NCBI GenBank assembly: GCA_003155795.1
Contig: PMEM01000049.1
Coordinates: forward strand, 43,155-100,161
Origin: Gemmatimonadota bacterium
Lineage (GTDB): Bacteria > Gemmatimonadota > Gemmatimonadetes > Gemmatimonadales > Gemmatimonadaceae
Direction: 5' to 3'
Length of the DNA: 57,007 nt
Shown: positions 49,811-57,007 of the stretch, piece by piece
Layout of the letters: every line of letters starts with the position of its first letter
Position numbering within the stretch: the stretch's first letter is position 1
Made by a program: the position numbers and the translations under genes
The notes under the pieces: generated by a model
What the model was told of the DNA's origin: nothing
What the model saw: only the letters and a program-made list of their open reading frames with translations
Databases searched by the model: none

Positions 49811-50812
49811 ATGAAAGTGATAATCCCGCTTGCAGGCAAGGGAACGCGGCTACGGCCGCACACGTATGTGACGCCGAAGCCGATGCTGCGAGTGGCGGGA
49901 AAACCGGTGATGGAGTATGTCCTCGACGATGTGAAGGAACTGCCGGATGTGCAGCAGATCATCTATATCACCGGGCACTTGAAGGAGAAGGTTGAGGAAT
50001 TTGCGCGTGGCTGTACCGACATTCCATCGGTCTTTGTAGAGCAGAAGGTTCAGGACGGCACCGCTGGCGCAGTCGCGCTGGCGCGCGAGTACGTCGACCA
50101 GCCAGTACTCATCATCTTTGTCGACACGATTTTCGATGCGGATCTCTCGATCATATCGTCGTCCGATGCAGACGGTATAATCTGGACCAAGGAAGTCGAG
50201 GACTATCAGCGGTTTGGCGTCGTGGTGACTGGCGAGGACGGATTCATGACGAAGATCGTGGAGAAGCCATCGACGCCCATTTCGAAGCGCGCGAATATCG
50301 GCCTCTACTACATCAAGAACTGGAAATTGCTGTATGAGGGCATTGCGGCTGTACTCAAGCAGGCGCCGCACAAGGGCGAGTGGTATTTGACAGACGCATT
50401 CCAGTACATGATCGACCACGGTGCGAAGATCCGAGTTGTCGATGTGGCTGGATGGTATGACGCTGGCAAGATCGACACGCTACTTGCTACGAACCGGGCG
50501 ATGCTCGAGCGGGGTCGTGCGCGGCAGCCCAAATCAATTGAGAACTCGACGATAATCGACCCTGTGTACGTCGAGGACGGGGTGACGATTCGTAACTCGA
50601 TAGTCGGGCCGAATGTTTCGATTGGAGAGGGGTGCGAAATCGACGGATCGACCCTTTCCGATTCCATTATCGAAACATTCACGAGCATCACAGGATCTAC
50701 GCTGATACGCTCTTTAATCGGGCATCACACGGTTGTATCGGGAGTATCAGGTGAGATCACGATTGGCGATCACTCCGAGGTGCGCGCGACGTTGCGCGGT
50801 TTGCAGGGATGA
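49811..50812 (+). CDS. Sugar-phosphate nucleotidyltransferase
   Basis: A 333-residue nucleotidyltransferase. The N-terminal Rossmann-like domain begins KVIIPLAGKGTRLRPHTYVT and TPKPMLRVAGKPVMEYVL, with the metal-site FVDTIFDAD and the sugar-binding EKPSTPISKRANIGLYYIK. The C-terminal part has left-handed beta-helix hexapeptides (STIIDPVYVEDGVTIRNSIV). It fits glucose-1-phosphate uridylyl/thymidylyl or mannose-1-phosphate guanylyl transferases; the base specificity cannot be told. The cupin upstream slightly favours mannose. ATG 49811 is used; an upstream frame to 49724 adds 29 unlikely residues. Confidence 0.85.
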   Translation: MKVIIPLAGKGTRLRPHTYVTPKPMLRVAGKPVMEYVLDDVKELPDVQQIIYITGHLKEKVEEFARGCTDIPSVFVEQKVQDGTAGAVALAREYVDQPVLIIFVDTIFDADLSIISSSDADGIIWTKEVEDYQRFGVVVTGEDGFMTKIVEKPSTPISKRANIGLYYIKNWKLLYEGIAAVLKQAPHKGEWYLTDAFQYMIDHGAKIRVVDVAGWYDAGKIDTLLATNRAMLERGRARQPKSIENSTIIDPVYVEDGVTIRNSIVGPNVSIGEGCEIDGSTLSDSIIETFTSITGSTLIRSLIGHHTVVSGVSGEITIGDHSEVRATLRGLQG

Positions 50813-50850
50813 TGACCCTGTTGTAGGGCGCAACCAAGGACGGAAACCTG

Positions 50851-50876
50851 AAGGGAAGCGAGCGCTTCCCTTTTTT
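50851..50876 (+). terminator. Intrinsic terminator
   Basis: AAGGGAAGCG and CGCTTCCCTT form 10-bp arms around two bases, followed by TTTTTT. It ends the cupin-nucleotidyltransferase transcript 38 bases after the stop. Confidence 0.9.
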
Positions 50877-50898
50877 CATCGGATGAGCAAAATCTCTT

Positions 50899-52083
50899 AT
50901 GAGGCAGCATAGCAAGCGGCTCGGTCGGAACGTGATCTCTCTTGGCGCGGTGAGTTTTTTCACCGATGTCGCGTCGGAAATGATGTACCCTTTGCTGCCA
51001 GTATTTCTTGCGTCCGTGCTTGGAGCGAGTGCGAGTTTCATCGGGGTAATAGAGGGCGCTGCAGAGTCGGTGGCCGCACTGCTCAAGCTTGCGAGCGGAT
51101 GGTGGTCCGATCGTGTGAAGTCGCGAAAGGGGCTCGTCGTCGCGGGATATGTGCTTGCGTCGGTAGTGCGACCCTTTACGGCGGCGACACACACTGCGAG
51201 CCAGGTGCTCGGCATCAGAGTCACCGATCGCATCGGCAAGGGAATCCGGTCCACGCCGCGCGACGCCTTGATTGCGGAGTCGGTGGACCCGTCGATCCGG
51301 GGCCGCGCGTTCGGCTTTCATGCAGCGGCTGACAATGCTGGCGCGGTCGTGGGACCGCTCATCGCTTTCGGCGTGTTGTATGAGTGGCACACGCCGTTGC
51401 GCACGGTTTTCTGGCTCACAGCGATACCCGGTGCGCTTGCCGTTCTGGTGCTATGGATATTCGTGAAGGACATTCCACATGCGACGTCGGCGGGGAATCG
51501 CCCACAGATGCTGGGGACCGATCTGTCGAGTCGTTTCTGGGGCTATCTGGCCGTCGTGTTCACCTTCACGCTTGGCAATTCGACTGATGCATTCCTGTTG
51601 CTTCGCGCTCGACAGCTTGGTGTCGCGATAGCACTGGCGCCCGTTCTGTGGGCGCTCCTGAATTTCATCAAATCGATCACGGGGACTTATGGCGGCGGAC
51701 TGTCGGATCGTATAGGCCGGAAACCGTTGATAATTGGAGGCTGGATGGTCTACGCGGCCGTCTATCTCGCGTTTGGGTTGGCGCACTCCGCGTGGCAGGC
51801 GTGGGCGCTCTTCGCCGTGTATGGTGTGTTCTATGGAATGACCGAAGGAACGGAGAAGGCGTTGGTGGTGGATCTTGTTCCGTCTCAGCGAAAAGGGACC
51901 GCTCTTGGCTGGTACAACCTCGCAATAGGAATAGGCGCGTTGCCAGCGTCGCTCCTGTTTGGTGCAATCTGGGACAGTGCCGGTGCGCCGAGGGCGTTCA
52001 TGTTCGGTGCGGCAATTGCTCTGGCTGCATCGCTCGGAATGATGTTCGTCAACGTCCGCAGCGGTGCACGTGTGGAAGCGTGA
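50899..52083 (+). CDS. MFS transporter
   Basis: A 394-residue major facilitator with about 12 helices. SFFTDVASEMMYPLLPVFLA opens helix 1; the loop 2-3 signature is GWWSDRVKSRKG; RVTDRIGKGIRSTPRDALIA after helix 4 and GLSDRIGRKPLIIGGW between the halves mark the subfamily of drug or efflux-like MFS with a DRxGKGxRxxPRDA loop. Substrate unknown. It converges with the S9 peptidase gene, 30 bases away. Confidence 0.88.
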   Translation: MRQHSKRLGRNVISLGAVSFFTDVASEMMYPLLPVFLASVLGASASFIGVIEGAAESVAALLKLASGWWSDRVKSRKGLVVAGYVLASVVRPFTAATHTASQVLGIRVTDRIGKGIRSTPRDALIAESVDPSIRGRAFGFHAAADNAGAVVGPLIAFGVLYEWHTPLRTVFWLTAIPGALAVLVLWIFVKDIPHATSAGNRPQMLGTDLSSRFWGYLAVVFTFTLGNSTDAFLLLRARQLGVAIALAPVLWALLNFIKSITGTYGGGLSDRIGRKPLIIGGWMVYAAVYLAFGLAHSAWQAWALFAVYGVFYGMTEGTEKALVVDLVPSQRKGTALGWYNLAIGIGALPASLLFGAIWDSAGAPRAFMFGAAIALAASLGMMFVNVRSGARVEA

Positions 52084-52113
52084 CACCGCTGCGATTAACA
52101 GAACGCCAGTGCG

Positions 52114-54468
52114 CTACTGAGGCAGTTGAACGGGCGCGTAGCCCGGGTTTCCGATTGTGCGCTGGAATAGACTGAAGATGCGGGTGTATTCGTCTGTCCA
52201 CGAGTCGGGACGCAGAAAGCCGTGACTTTCAACCGGATATGAAGCGAGTTCCCAGTTTGTCTTGCCGAGTTCGATTAGACGTTCGCTGAGGCGAACGATG
52301 TCCTCATAATTGACGTTCGTATCGACCATTCCGTGCGCCATCAGGAGTGGCGCGCGGAGCCCCTGCGCATAGTAGATCGGTGACGACTGATGGTAGGCAA
52401 GCGTATCGTCCTGCGGAAGATTGAGGATTGCGGCGGTGTAGCCGTGATTGTAATGCGCCCAGTCGGTAACGCTTCTGAGTGCGGCGCCTGCACCGAAATA
52501 ATCTGGCGCTGTGAAGAGCGCCATCAACGTCATGAAGCCGCCGTAGCTGCCGCCGTAAATTCCGATGCGGCTCGCAGGTATGCCGTACGTTGCGGTCAGA
52601 TACTTGGAAACATCGACTTCGTCCTCCAGGTCGCGACCGCCCATGTGGCGATAGATCGCGGTGCGCCAGTCGCGGCCGTAACCTGAGGAGGCACGGTAAT
52701 CTGCATCCATGACGGTGTAACCGTTTTTCGCGAGAAGCTGATTGAACATGTATTCGCGTGGATACTCGGACCAGAAGTTGCCGACGTTGTGCAGATATCC
52801 TGCGCCGTGCACGAAGATTACCGCCGCACCGTTCGATTTCGCGCCCATGTCTTCAGGGCGATATATGTGGGCCGGCACGTGTACTCCATCGGACGCGGTG
52901 ACCATTACAATCTTTGGTGCGATCCACTTCTGCTTGAGGAACTCGGCGCTCGGTGAGAGTGTGAGTTGCGATTCCGCGGCGCCTGCCTTGTTCTGCATGA
53001 CATACAGATCCGGCGGACGATTGACGTACGAGTACACATCAGCGACGAGTTTGCGATCTGGTGATATCGTTGCAGTGTGTCGGCCCGGCGTCGTCGTCAA
53101 GCGGGTGAGACTGCCGCCTGTGACTGGCAGAGAGAAGAGATGCTCATCAAAGGGTGACGGATCGTTCGTGGTGAGGTCGAAAGTACGGCCATCGGGCGAG
53201 AGGGATACGCCGAGGACTTCCCATTTACCGTTGGTGAGTTGATGGACATCTCCACCCTGCGCTGCCGCTGTGTAGAGGTGCGCGTAACCGGTCGCCTCGG
53301 AGACATACCAGACACGCTTGCCCGCGTCGTACCATCCGCCGCACCTTGCGCAGGGGCCGCCGACCCACGCGGTGTCGGTGAGGGTCTCAATGTTGTGAAG
53401 CGCGCCGTCTTCGGACGACACGCTGTAGGTGATGCGCTGCTTGTTGTCCGGACTGAACGCCGAGAGCAGTGCGTTGGTGCCGGTCGTGTTCCATCCATTG
53501 ACGACTACGTAGCTGGCGAGAGAGTCATTGGAGAAGAGGTGCAGTTTTTTAACGGTCATAGTTGGAAATGACACGTACAGCATTTCCACGCGTGGTTGGT
53601 CATCTCCCACGACAGACCGCCCTTTTTGCGGTTCGGTGTAGCCGCTAGCGGTGACCCAGTAGGGGATCTCGACTGGCGTGGCTTTTGATGGTGTGCGGAG
53701 CGTTATGAGTGCTCCCCGGCCGCTGGGCGAGATGCTTATTGACTGAATCGCGCGATCTCGGCCAACATAAATCGGGGATGGTCCACGCAAAGCGCTCATG
53801 ACAGCCCGCTGCGCCTTGGTCGCGCTATCAGCCTCGAGGTGTTCGCGCACGGATTCAAAGAGAACGCGTTGCTGCATCTCGAGGCGTGTTTTCTGGGCCG
53901 ACTTGTGTCCTGTCGAGTCTACGGGCTTCGAACCCGGGCGAAGATCCGTGAGTTGCGTGGTCAATCCCGAGGCGAGATTCATTGAGAACGCGTTGCCGTC
54001 CCGGACGAAGTACAAGAGCTTGCTGTCGTTGCTGAGAACCGCGTTGGATTCTCTCGCGTCGGTCCGGGTGAGTCGGCGTAAGGCAGCTGTCTTGAAGTCA
54101 ATCAGATAGATATCGCCGCCGACGTCTTCGGCTCCAAGTTTCCCGTCGCTTGACGCGATTGCGTCGGTGGTATAGGGGGCGGCGGAATCGACCTGCGCCG
54201 GAGTCAGCTTTTCTGGCGTGGCACCGGCCACAGCACGCACGCGGTATTCGGACGGCGGCGTGTTCCAGCTGCTACCAGGCTCTATCCAGGAGAAGTAAAT
54301 CCATCGGCTGTCTGCGGACCAGCGCACGTTCGCGGGCGCAGTACCGTACAATTCGGGGCCACGCATGATGTTCTTGATGGAGAAGTCAAATGGCGCGGCT
54401 GATTGTGCCATGAGTGGGGCCGGCATCGCGAGGGCCAGCGTGGTCAGAAAGACGGTCGTGTTGCGCAT
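52114..54468 (-). CDS. S9-family secreted prolyl oligopeptidase-like peptidase
   Basis: A 784-residue exported serine peptidase related to dipeptidyl-peptidase IV and acylaminoacyl peptidase. ATG 54468 starts a clean signal peptide (MRNTTVFLTTLALAMPAPLM, then AQ); the frame from 54510 adds 14 residues. The middle is a beta-propeller with repeated strand motifs (SWIEPGSSWNTPPSEYRVRA; FSPDNKQRITYSV). The catalytic domain has the Ser in IGIYGGSYGGFMTLMAL, Asp in MVDTNVNYED and His in VESHGFLRPDSW. It should cleave peptides in the periplasm for nutrition. Its upstream region is shared with the divergent small exported protein. Confidence 0.88.
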   Translation of the reverse strand: MRNTTVFLTTLALAMPAPLMAQSAAPFDFSIKNIMRGPELYGTAPANVRWSADSRWIYFSWIEPGSSWNTPPSEYRVRAVAGATPEKLTPAQVDSAAPYTTDAIASSDGKLGAEDVGGDIYLIDFKTAALRRLTRTDARESNAVLSNDSKLLYFVRDGNAFSMNLASGLTTQLTDLRPGSKPVDSTGHKSAQKTRLEMQQRVLFESVREHLEADSATKAQRAVMSALRGPSPIYVGRDRAIQSISISPSGRGALITLRTPSKATPVEIPYWVTASGYTEPQKGRSVVGDDQPRVEMLYVSFPTMTVKKLHLFSNDSLASYVVVNGWNTTGTNALLSAFSPDNKQRITYSVSSEDGALHNIETLTDTAWVGGPCARCGGWYDAGKRVWYVSEATGYAHLYTAAAQGGDVHQLTNGKWEVLGVSLSPDGRTFDLTTNDPSPFDEHLFSLPVTGGSLTRLTTTPGRHTATISPDRKLVADVYSYVNRPPDLYVMQNKAGAAESQLTLSPSAEFLKQKWIAPKIVMVTASDGVHVPAHIYRPEDMGAKSNGAAVIFVHGAGYLHNVGNFWSEYPREYMFNQLLAKNGYTVMDADYRASSGYGRDWRTAIYRHMGGRDLEDEVDVSKYLTATYGIPASRIGIYGGSYGGFMTLMALFTAPDYFGAGAALRSVTDWAHYNHGYTAAILNLPQDDTLAYHQSSPIYYAQGLRAPLLMAHGMVDTNVNYEDIVRLSERLIELGKTNWELASYPVESHGFLRPDSWTDEYTRIFSLFQRTIGNPGYAPVQLPQ

Positions 54469-54614
54469 CGATGGAAGAATCGGGTTGGTGGTGGCACGAG
54501 GGTTGGACATTCAGCTTTCAGCACTGGTGGGGTCCAAGTAGCAATGATGGCTGAATCCCATGACGGCAGTCGCGTGGTCGGCGCTGAAATTGGTTCGATG
54601 TTAGCTTTTGTGCA

Positions 54615-55268
54615 ATGAAGTTCGCTCTTATTTCGGTCGCTGCGTTTCTGGTTACTGGCCTTCCTGCGTCGCGGCTGACTGCGCAGGTGGGGCAAACAGC
54701 ACCGCCAGCCCAGTCGCGTCCGCTGGAACGGTTGGCGTCCGAACAGATGCTTGTACTGCCGGTGCAGTATCTGACGTTTGCCGACTCACTCGGTTGGTCG
54801 CAGGGAGCGCCATCTTCCCGCGCGTATCTCAATACGGTTGACGACGAGATTGGATTCGCCTTGAAGCAACGTGGGCTCAAGGGTCGGTGGACACTTCCTT
54901 CCGACATTATCAGATCAGTGGAGCGCAACCCCGGGTACGCGCCGGACCCGCGCTCGCTTACGGCCGACGAGATTCGCTGGGGACAGAAGGACACCGGCTG
55001 GCAACTGCAAGAGCCGCTTGCGTCCCAGCTGCGCACACTCGTTGCACTCACCGACGCGCGGTACATTCTCTTTCCAGTAGAAATGCGGCTGGTTGGATCG
55101 CACGGTGTCGGGCATGCCATGTTGCATCTGGTCATCATAGATGCTCGGCGTTCGCAGGTGCAATGGTCTGGCGATCTTGCCGGCTCGGATCAGACGAAGT
55201 TTTCGCCGGCGATCGCGGCAGATATTGCGTCGCGTCTCGCGGACCTGATCGCAGCGCCGGTGCCGTAA
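54615..55268 (+). CDS. Exported hypothetical protein
   Basis: A 217-residue protein with a Sec signal (KFALISVAAFLVTGLPASRL, then TAQ). The mature part has LVLPVQYLTFADSLGWSQ near its start, an alternating beta and helix pattern, LFPVEMRLVGSHGVGHAMLH and a final helix. The pattern recalls CsgG-like or nucleotide-insensitive envelope proteins, but no family is claimed. It lies upstream of the phosphoesterase gene with 19 bases between them. Confidence 0.6.
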   Translation: MKFALISVAAFLVTGLPASRLTAQVGQTAPPAQSRPLERLASEQMLVLPVQYLTFADSLGWSQGAPSSRAYLNTVDDEIGFALKQRGLKGRWTLPSDIIRSVERNPGYAPDPRSLTADEIRWGQKDTGWQLQEPLASQLRTLVALTDARYILFPVEMRLVGSHGVGHAMLHLVIIDARRSQVQWSGDLAGSDQTKFSPAIAADIASRLADLIAAPVP

Positions 55269-55287
55269 CGGAATTGGCTCAAGGCGC

Positions 55288-56106
55288 ATGACCAGAATCC
55301 TCCACGTTTCTGATCTACACTTCGGTCGCCCGGCGGTGCTCGAGCAGATCGACGCTATCGAGGCTGCGATTGCGAAGCGATCGTTTGATGCTGTTGCAGC
55401 GTCGGGAGATTTTTCGCAACGCGCGCGCGCTGGCGAGTTTCAACGTGCGGCTGCGTTCCTTCGCGATGTCAGGAAGTTCTGCCCTGTAATCACCGTTCCC
55501 GGCAATCACGATGTCGCGTGGTGGTTTGCCCCAGTCGGCATTGGGGACGAGCGCAAGGTATATGAGAATTACCGTGGCTACATCTCCGAGGATCTCGAAC
55601 CGACCATGCAGGTGCCGGGCGCGTATTTTGTTGGTGTCAACACAGCGCACGGGGTGACGGCTCGGACGCTGACGCTCAATCCCAGAGACATCTCGATAAT
55701 TGGGGATCTGACGCCCAGCCAAATTGACGCAGCGGGGCGGAAATTTGAAGCTGCGCCTTCCGGCGACGTCAAAGTGATTGTGATGCATCACAATCCAGTC
55801 GCTGGCGAACTGTCGCAGCGTTTTGGTCTTAAGCATTCGTCGCGAATTCTCAACACATTTGCGGAGATGGGGGTGGAGCTTGTGCTGTGCGGGCACGATC
55901 ACCAGGAAGCCGTGAACTTCATTGAGCATCCGCGCAGGGATGTCATCGTATCGACCGCTGGCACGGTGTCGAACCGATCGCGGGGTGGGCGTCCGTCGTC
56001 GTACAATGTGATAACGATTGAAGCTCAGAGCATCACCGTCGCAACATTTGTCTGGGATGGAGAAGGGGATTTCGTCTCGGGGCCGCAGCGTTGTTTCGAA
56101 CGCTGA
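55288..56106 (+). CDS. Calcineurin-like metallophosphoesterase
   Basis: A 272-residue phosphoesterase. The dimetal site motifs are DLHFG (DxH), SGDFSQRA (GD), VPGNHDVAWW (GNHD), VMHHNPV and CGHDHQEAVNF (GHxH). Substrates may be phospholipid head groups, cyclic nucleotides or 3',5'-cAMP; the type is of the CpdA/Icc style. A TTG start for the next gene lies 16 bases inside its end. Confidence 0.85.
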   Translation: MTRILHVSDLHFGRPAVLEQIDAIEAAIAKRSFDAVAASGDFSQRARAGEFQRAAAFLRDVRKFCPVITVPGNHDVAWWFAPVGIGDERKVYENYRGYISEDLEPTMQVPGAYFVGVNTAHGVTARTLTLNPRDISIIGDLTPSQIDAAGRKFEAAPSGDVKVIVMHHNPVAGELSQRFGLKHSSRILNTFAEMGVELVLCGHDHQEAVNFIEHPRRDVIVSTAGTVSNRSRGGRPSSYNVITIEAQSITVATFVWDGEGDFVSGPQRCFER

Positions 56107-56657
56107 GGGAGAAACTTCGATTGGAGCGTCTGCGCCAACTCTGGACGCAGTGCGACCTGTTTGACGTGATACCGGCGCGGGGTGAACCGACGCCAACTGC
56201 ACCTCCGCGCCGCGCACCTCCTCCGGCAAGGCAGAAACCAAGACAACCTCAGCGTGTCCGGTCCTGCGACTCCCAGGTAATTGCGCGCCTCCAGTTGGCG
56301 CACAGCGAGTATAATTCCGCGCTTTTCTCTGGCGAGCTCGGCGAGATTCGAATGCGGATTTCGCGACGAATGAAACATCGTCTTGGCCACTACATGGTCG
56401 CCGGAGGAGGTCAGAGCGCGGAGATCGCACTTTCACTGAGGCATCTTGAGCGAGATCCATGGGACGACGTGCTTCACACCCTCGTTCACGAGATGGTGCA
56501 CCAGTGGCAGGATCAGCACGGGATGCCGCTGGACCACGGCCAGGCATTTCGAGCCAAGGCGCGGGCTGTCGGGATAAGTGCCCGGGCAACGCGACCGGCA
56601 AATCCGGTGGCGCAGCCGCGACTGGCCGCGAGGTCTGGGAATCGAAGCCAGCCCTGA
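56091..56657 (+). CDS. SprT-like metalloprotease domain protein
   Basis: A 188-residue protein of the SprT/YgjP-type zincin family. The active site is TLVHEMVHQWQDQHG (HExxH), with a third ligand His in PLDHGQAFRAK. Upstream, IRMRISRRMKHRLGHYMV fits the family. The N-terminal 60 residues are basic and Pro-rich. The C-terminus ends in a basic tail without the zinc ribbon of SprT/Spartan, which in those proteins binds DNA. TTG 56091 overlaps the phosphoesterase by 16 bases; TTG 56121 is a later choice. Repair of DNA-protein crosslinks is known for Spartan, but not shown here. Confidence 0.7.
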   Translation: MFRTLREKLRLERLRQLWTQCDLFDVIPARGEPTPTAPPRRAPPPARQKPRQPQRVRSCDSQVIARLQLAHSEYNSALFSGELGEIRMRISRRMKHRLGHYMVAGGGQSAEIALSLRHLERDPWDDVLHTLVHEMVHQWQDQHGMPLDHGQAFRAKARAVGISARATRPANPVAQPRLAARSGNRSQP

Positions 56658-56745
56658 ATACGGGTATATCCCGTGTCGGGGACCTTCGCCGGTCTGACCG
56701 CATTCCGTGGGTGGGACGGGGGCCACTATCGCGGTATCTTTCGGG

Positions 56746-57007
56746 ATGGCTACGAACAACCCTCTCGATCTATGTGATGTAGACTCGCTCCTGTCGGAAG
56801 ACGAACGTGCGGTCCGTGATTCTGTCCGATCCTTCGTCAACGACCAGGTTCTCCCGATCATCGGTGACGCTTACGTCGAAGGCCATTTTCCGCGCGAGAT
56901 AATCACGGGGATGGCTGAACTTGGCGTGCTGGGCGCGAATCTCCCCGAGGAGTACGGCTGCGCCGGCCTGAACAACGTCGCATACGGTCTGATCATGCAG
57001 GAGTTGG
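56746..57007 (+). CDS. Acyl-CoA dehydrogenase, GcdH-like (partial)
   Basis: The first 87 codons of a gene cut by the right edge. The N-terminus LLSEDERAVRDSVRSFVNDQ, FPREIITGMAELGVLGANLP and EEYGCAGLNNVAYGLIMQEL is that of acyl-CoA dehydrogenases, closest in style to glutaryl-CoA dehydrogenase, which oxidises and decarboxylates glutaryl-CoA in lysine and tryptophan breakdown. Catalytic and FAD residues lie beyond the edge. ATG 56746 is chosen from the family start; there is no strong ribosome binding site. Confidence 0.85.
   Translation, partial: MATNNPLDLCDVDSLLSEDERAVRDSVRSFVNDQVLPIIGDAYVEGHFPREIITGMAELGVLGANLPEEYGCAGLNNVAYGLIMQEL

Noticed and set aside
1..57007. CRISPR array, tRNA or rRNA genes, phage genes.
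   Set aside because: No regularly spaced repeats, cloverleaf candidates, rRNA stretches or phage structural genes were seen in either strand by eye; a small tRNA could still be missed without a covariance search.

Overview
The window looks like one contiguous piece of a Gram-negative bacterial chromosome of moderately high G+C. It has an outer-membrane secretin, lipoproteins, Tat and Sec signals, a type IV pilus system and DksA-like proteins. The gene order smg-topA-trmFO-xerC-hslV-hslU-argF-gcvT and the style of the exported proteins suggest a Gemmatimonadota-like organism. That is an inference; no rRNA or other phylogenetic marker was tested. No rRNA, tRNA, CRISPR array, integrase or prophage was seen, and almost all of the sequence is coding.

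Layout. (1) 1-3400: a Tat-signal TldD and its TldE/PmbA partner. (2) 3403-6942: interspersed repeats, then an usher-like outer-membrane protein whose 3' end runs about 225 bp antisense into a CorC/HlyC-type CBS protein. (3) 7112-22759: a type IV pilus locus with pilS-pilR, a sigma54-type promoter, pilA, three minor pilin genes, pilMNOPQ and a large lipoprotein. Between pilA and the minor pilins lies a patch of accessory debris: a wrecked group II intron, a HigBA-type toxin-antitoxin (TA) pair with a palindromic operator, a frameshifted antitoxin, the tail of another antitoxin, and two copies of a short repeat. A MazEF-like pair sits between the first and second minor pilin. (4) 22949-36795: housekeeping genes in tight overlapping runs: aroC, aroK, smg-like, topA, trmFO, xerC and a DUF983 protein, then a Crp/Fnr regulator and a membrane protein on the other strand, then hslVU, a FabZ-like protein without the catalytic His, argF, gcvT and mogA. 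(5) 36785-44507: signalling genes: an NtrC-like activator with a degenerate receiver, a two-domain protein of unknown function, a 21-codon ORF with a very strong ribosome binding site, an HD-GYP phosphodiesterase, a SARP/AfsR-like ATPase regulator and a DksA-like protein. (6) 44616-49318: an esterase lipoprotein and a BsuPI-domain lipoprotein, then the ATP synthase genes atpZ, I, B, E, F, H, which stop before atpA. (7) 49325-57007: a cupin and a sugar nucleotidyltransferase, an MFS transporter, an S9 peptidase, an exported protein, a calcineurin-like phosphoesterase, a SprT-like protease and the start of an acyl-CoA dehydrogenase.

How it fits together. PilS and PilR probably sense and drive pilA from the -24/-12 promoter at 9934-9949. 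PilMNOP form the inner-membrane and periplasmic alignment complex and PilQ the outer-membrane pore. The motor ATPases, platform protein and prepilin peptidase (PilB, PilT, PilC, PilD) are not here. ATGA or TTGA stop/start overlaps are frequent (tldD-tldE, pilS-pilR, pilM-pilN, pilO-pilP, pilP-pilQ, trmFO-xerC, argF-gcvT, gcvT-mogA), which points to translational coupling. I found no complete undescribed defence or secretion system. The most unusual places are the accessory patch inside the pilus locus, the small ORF before the HD-GYP gene, and several proteins that keep a family fold but have lost its key residues.
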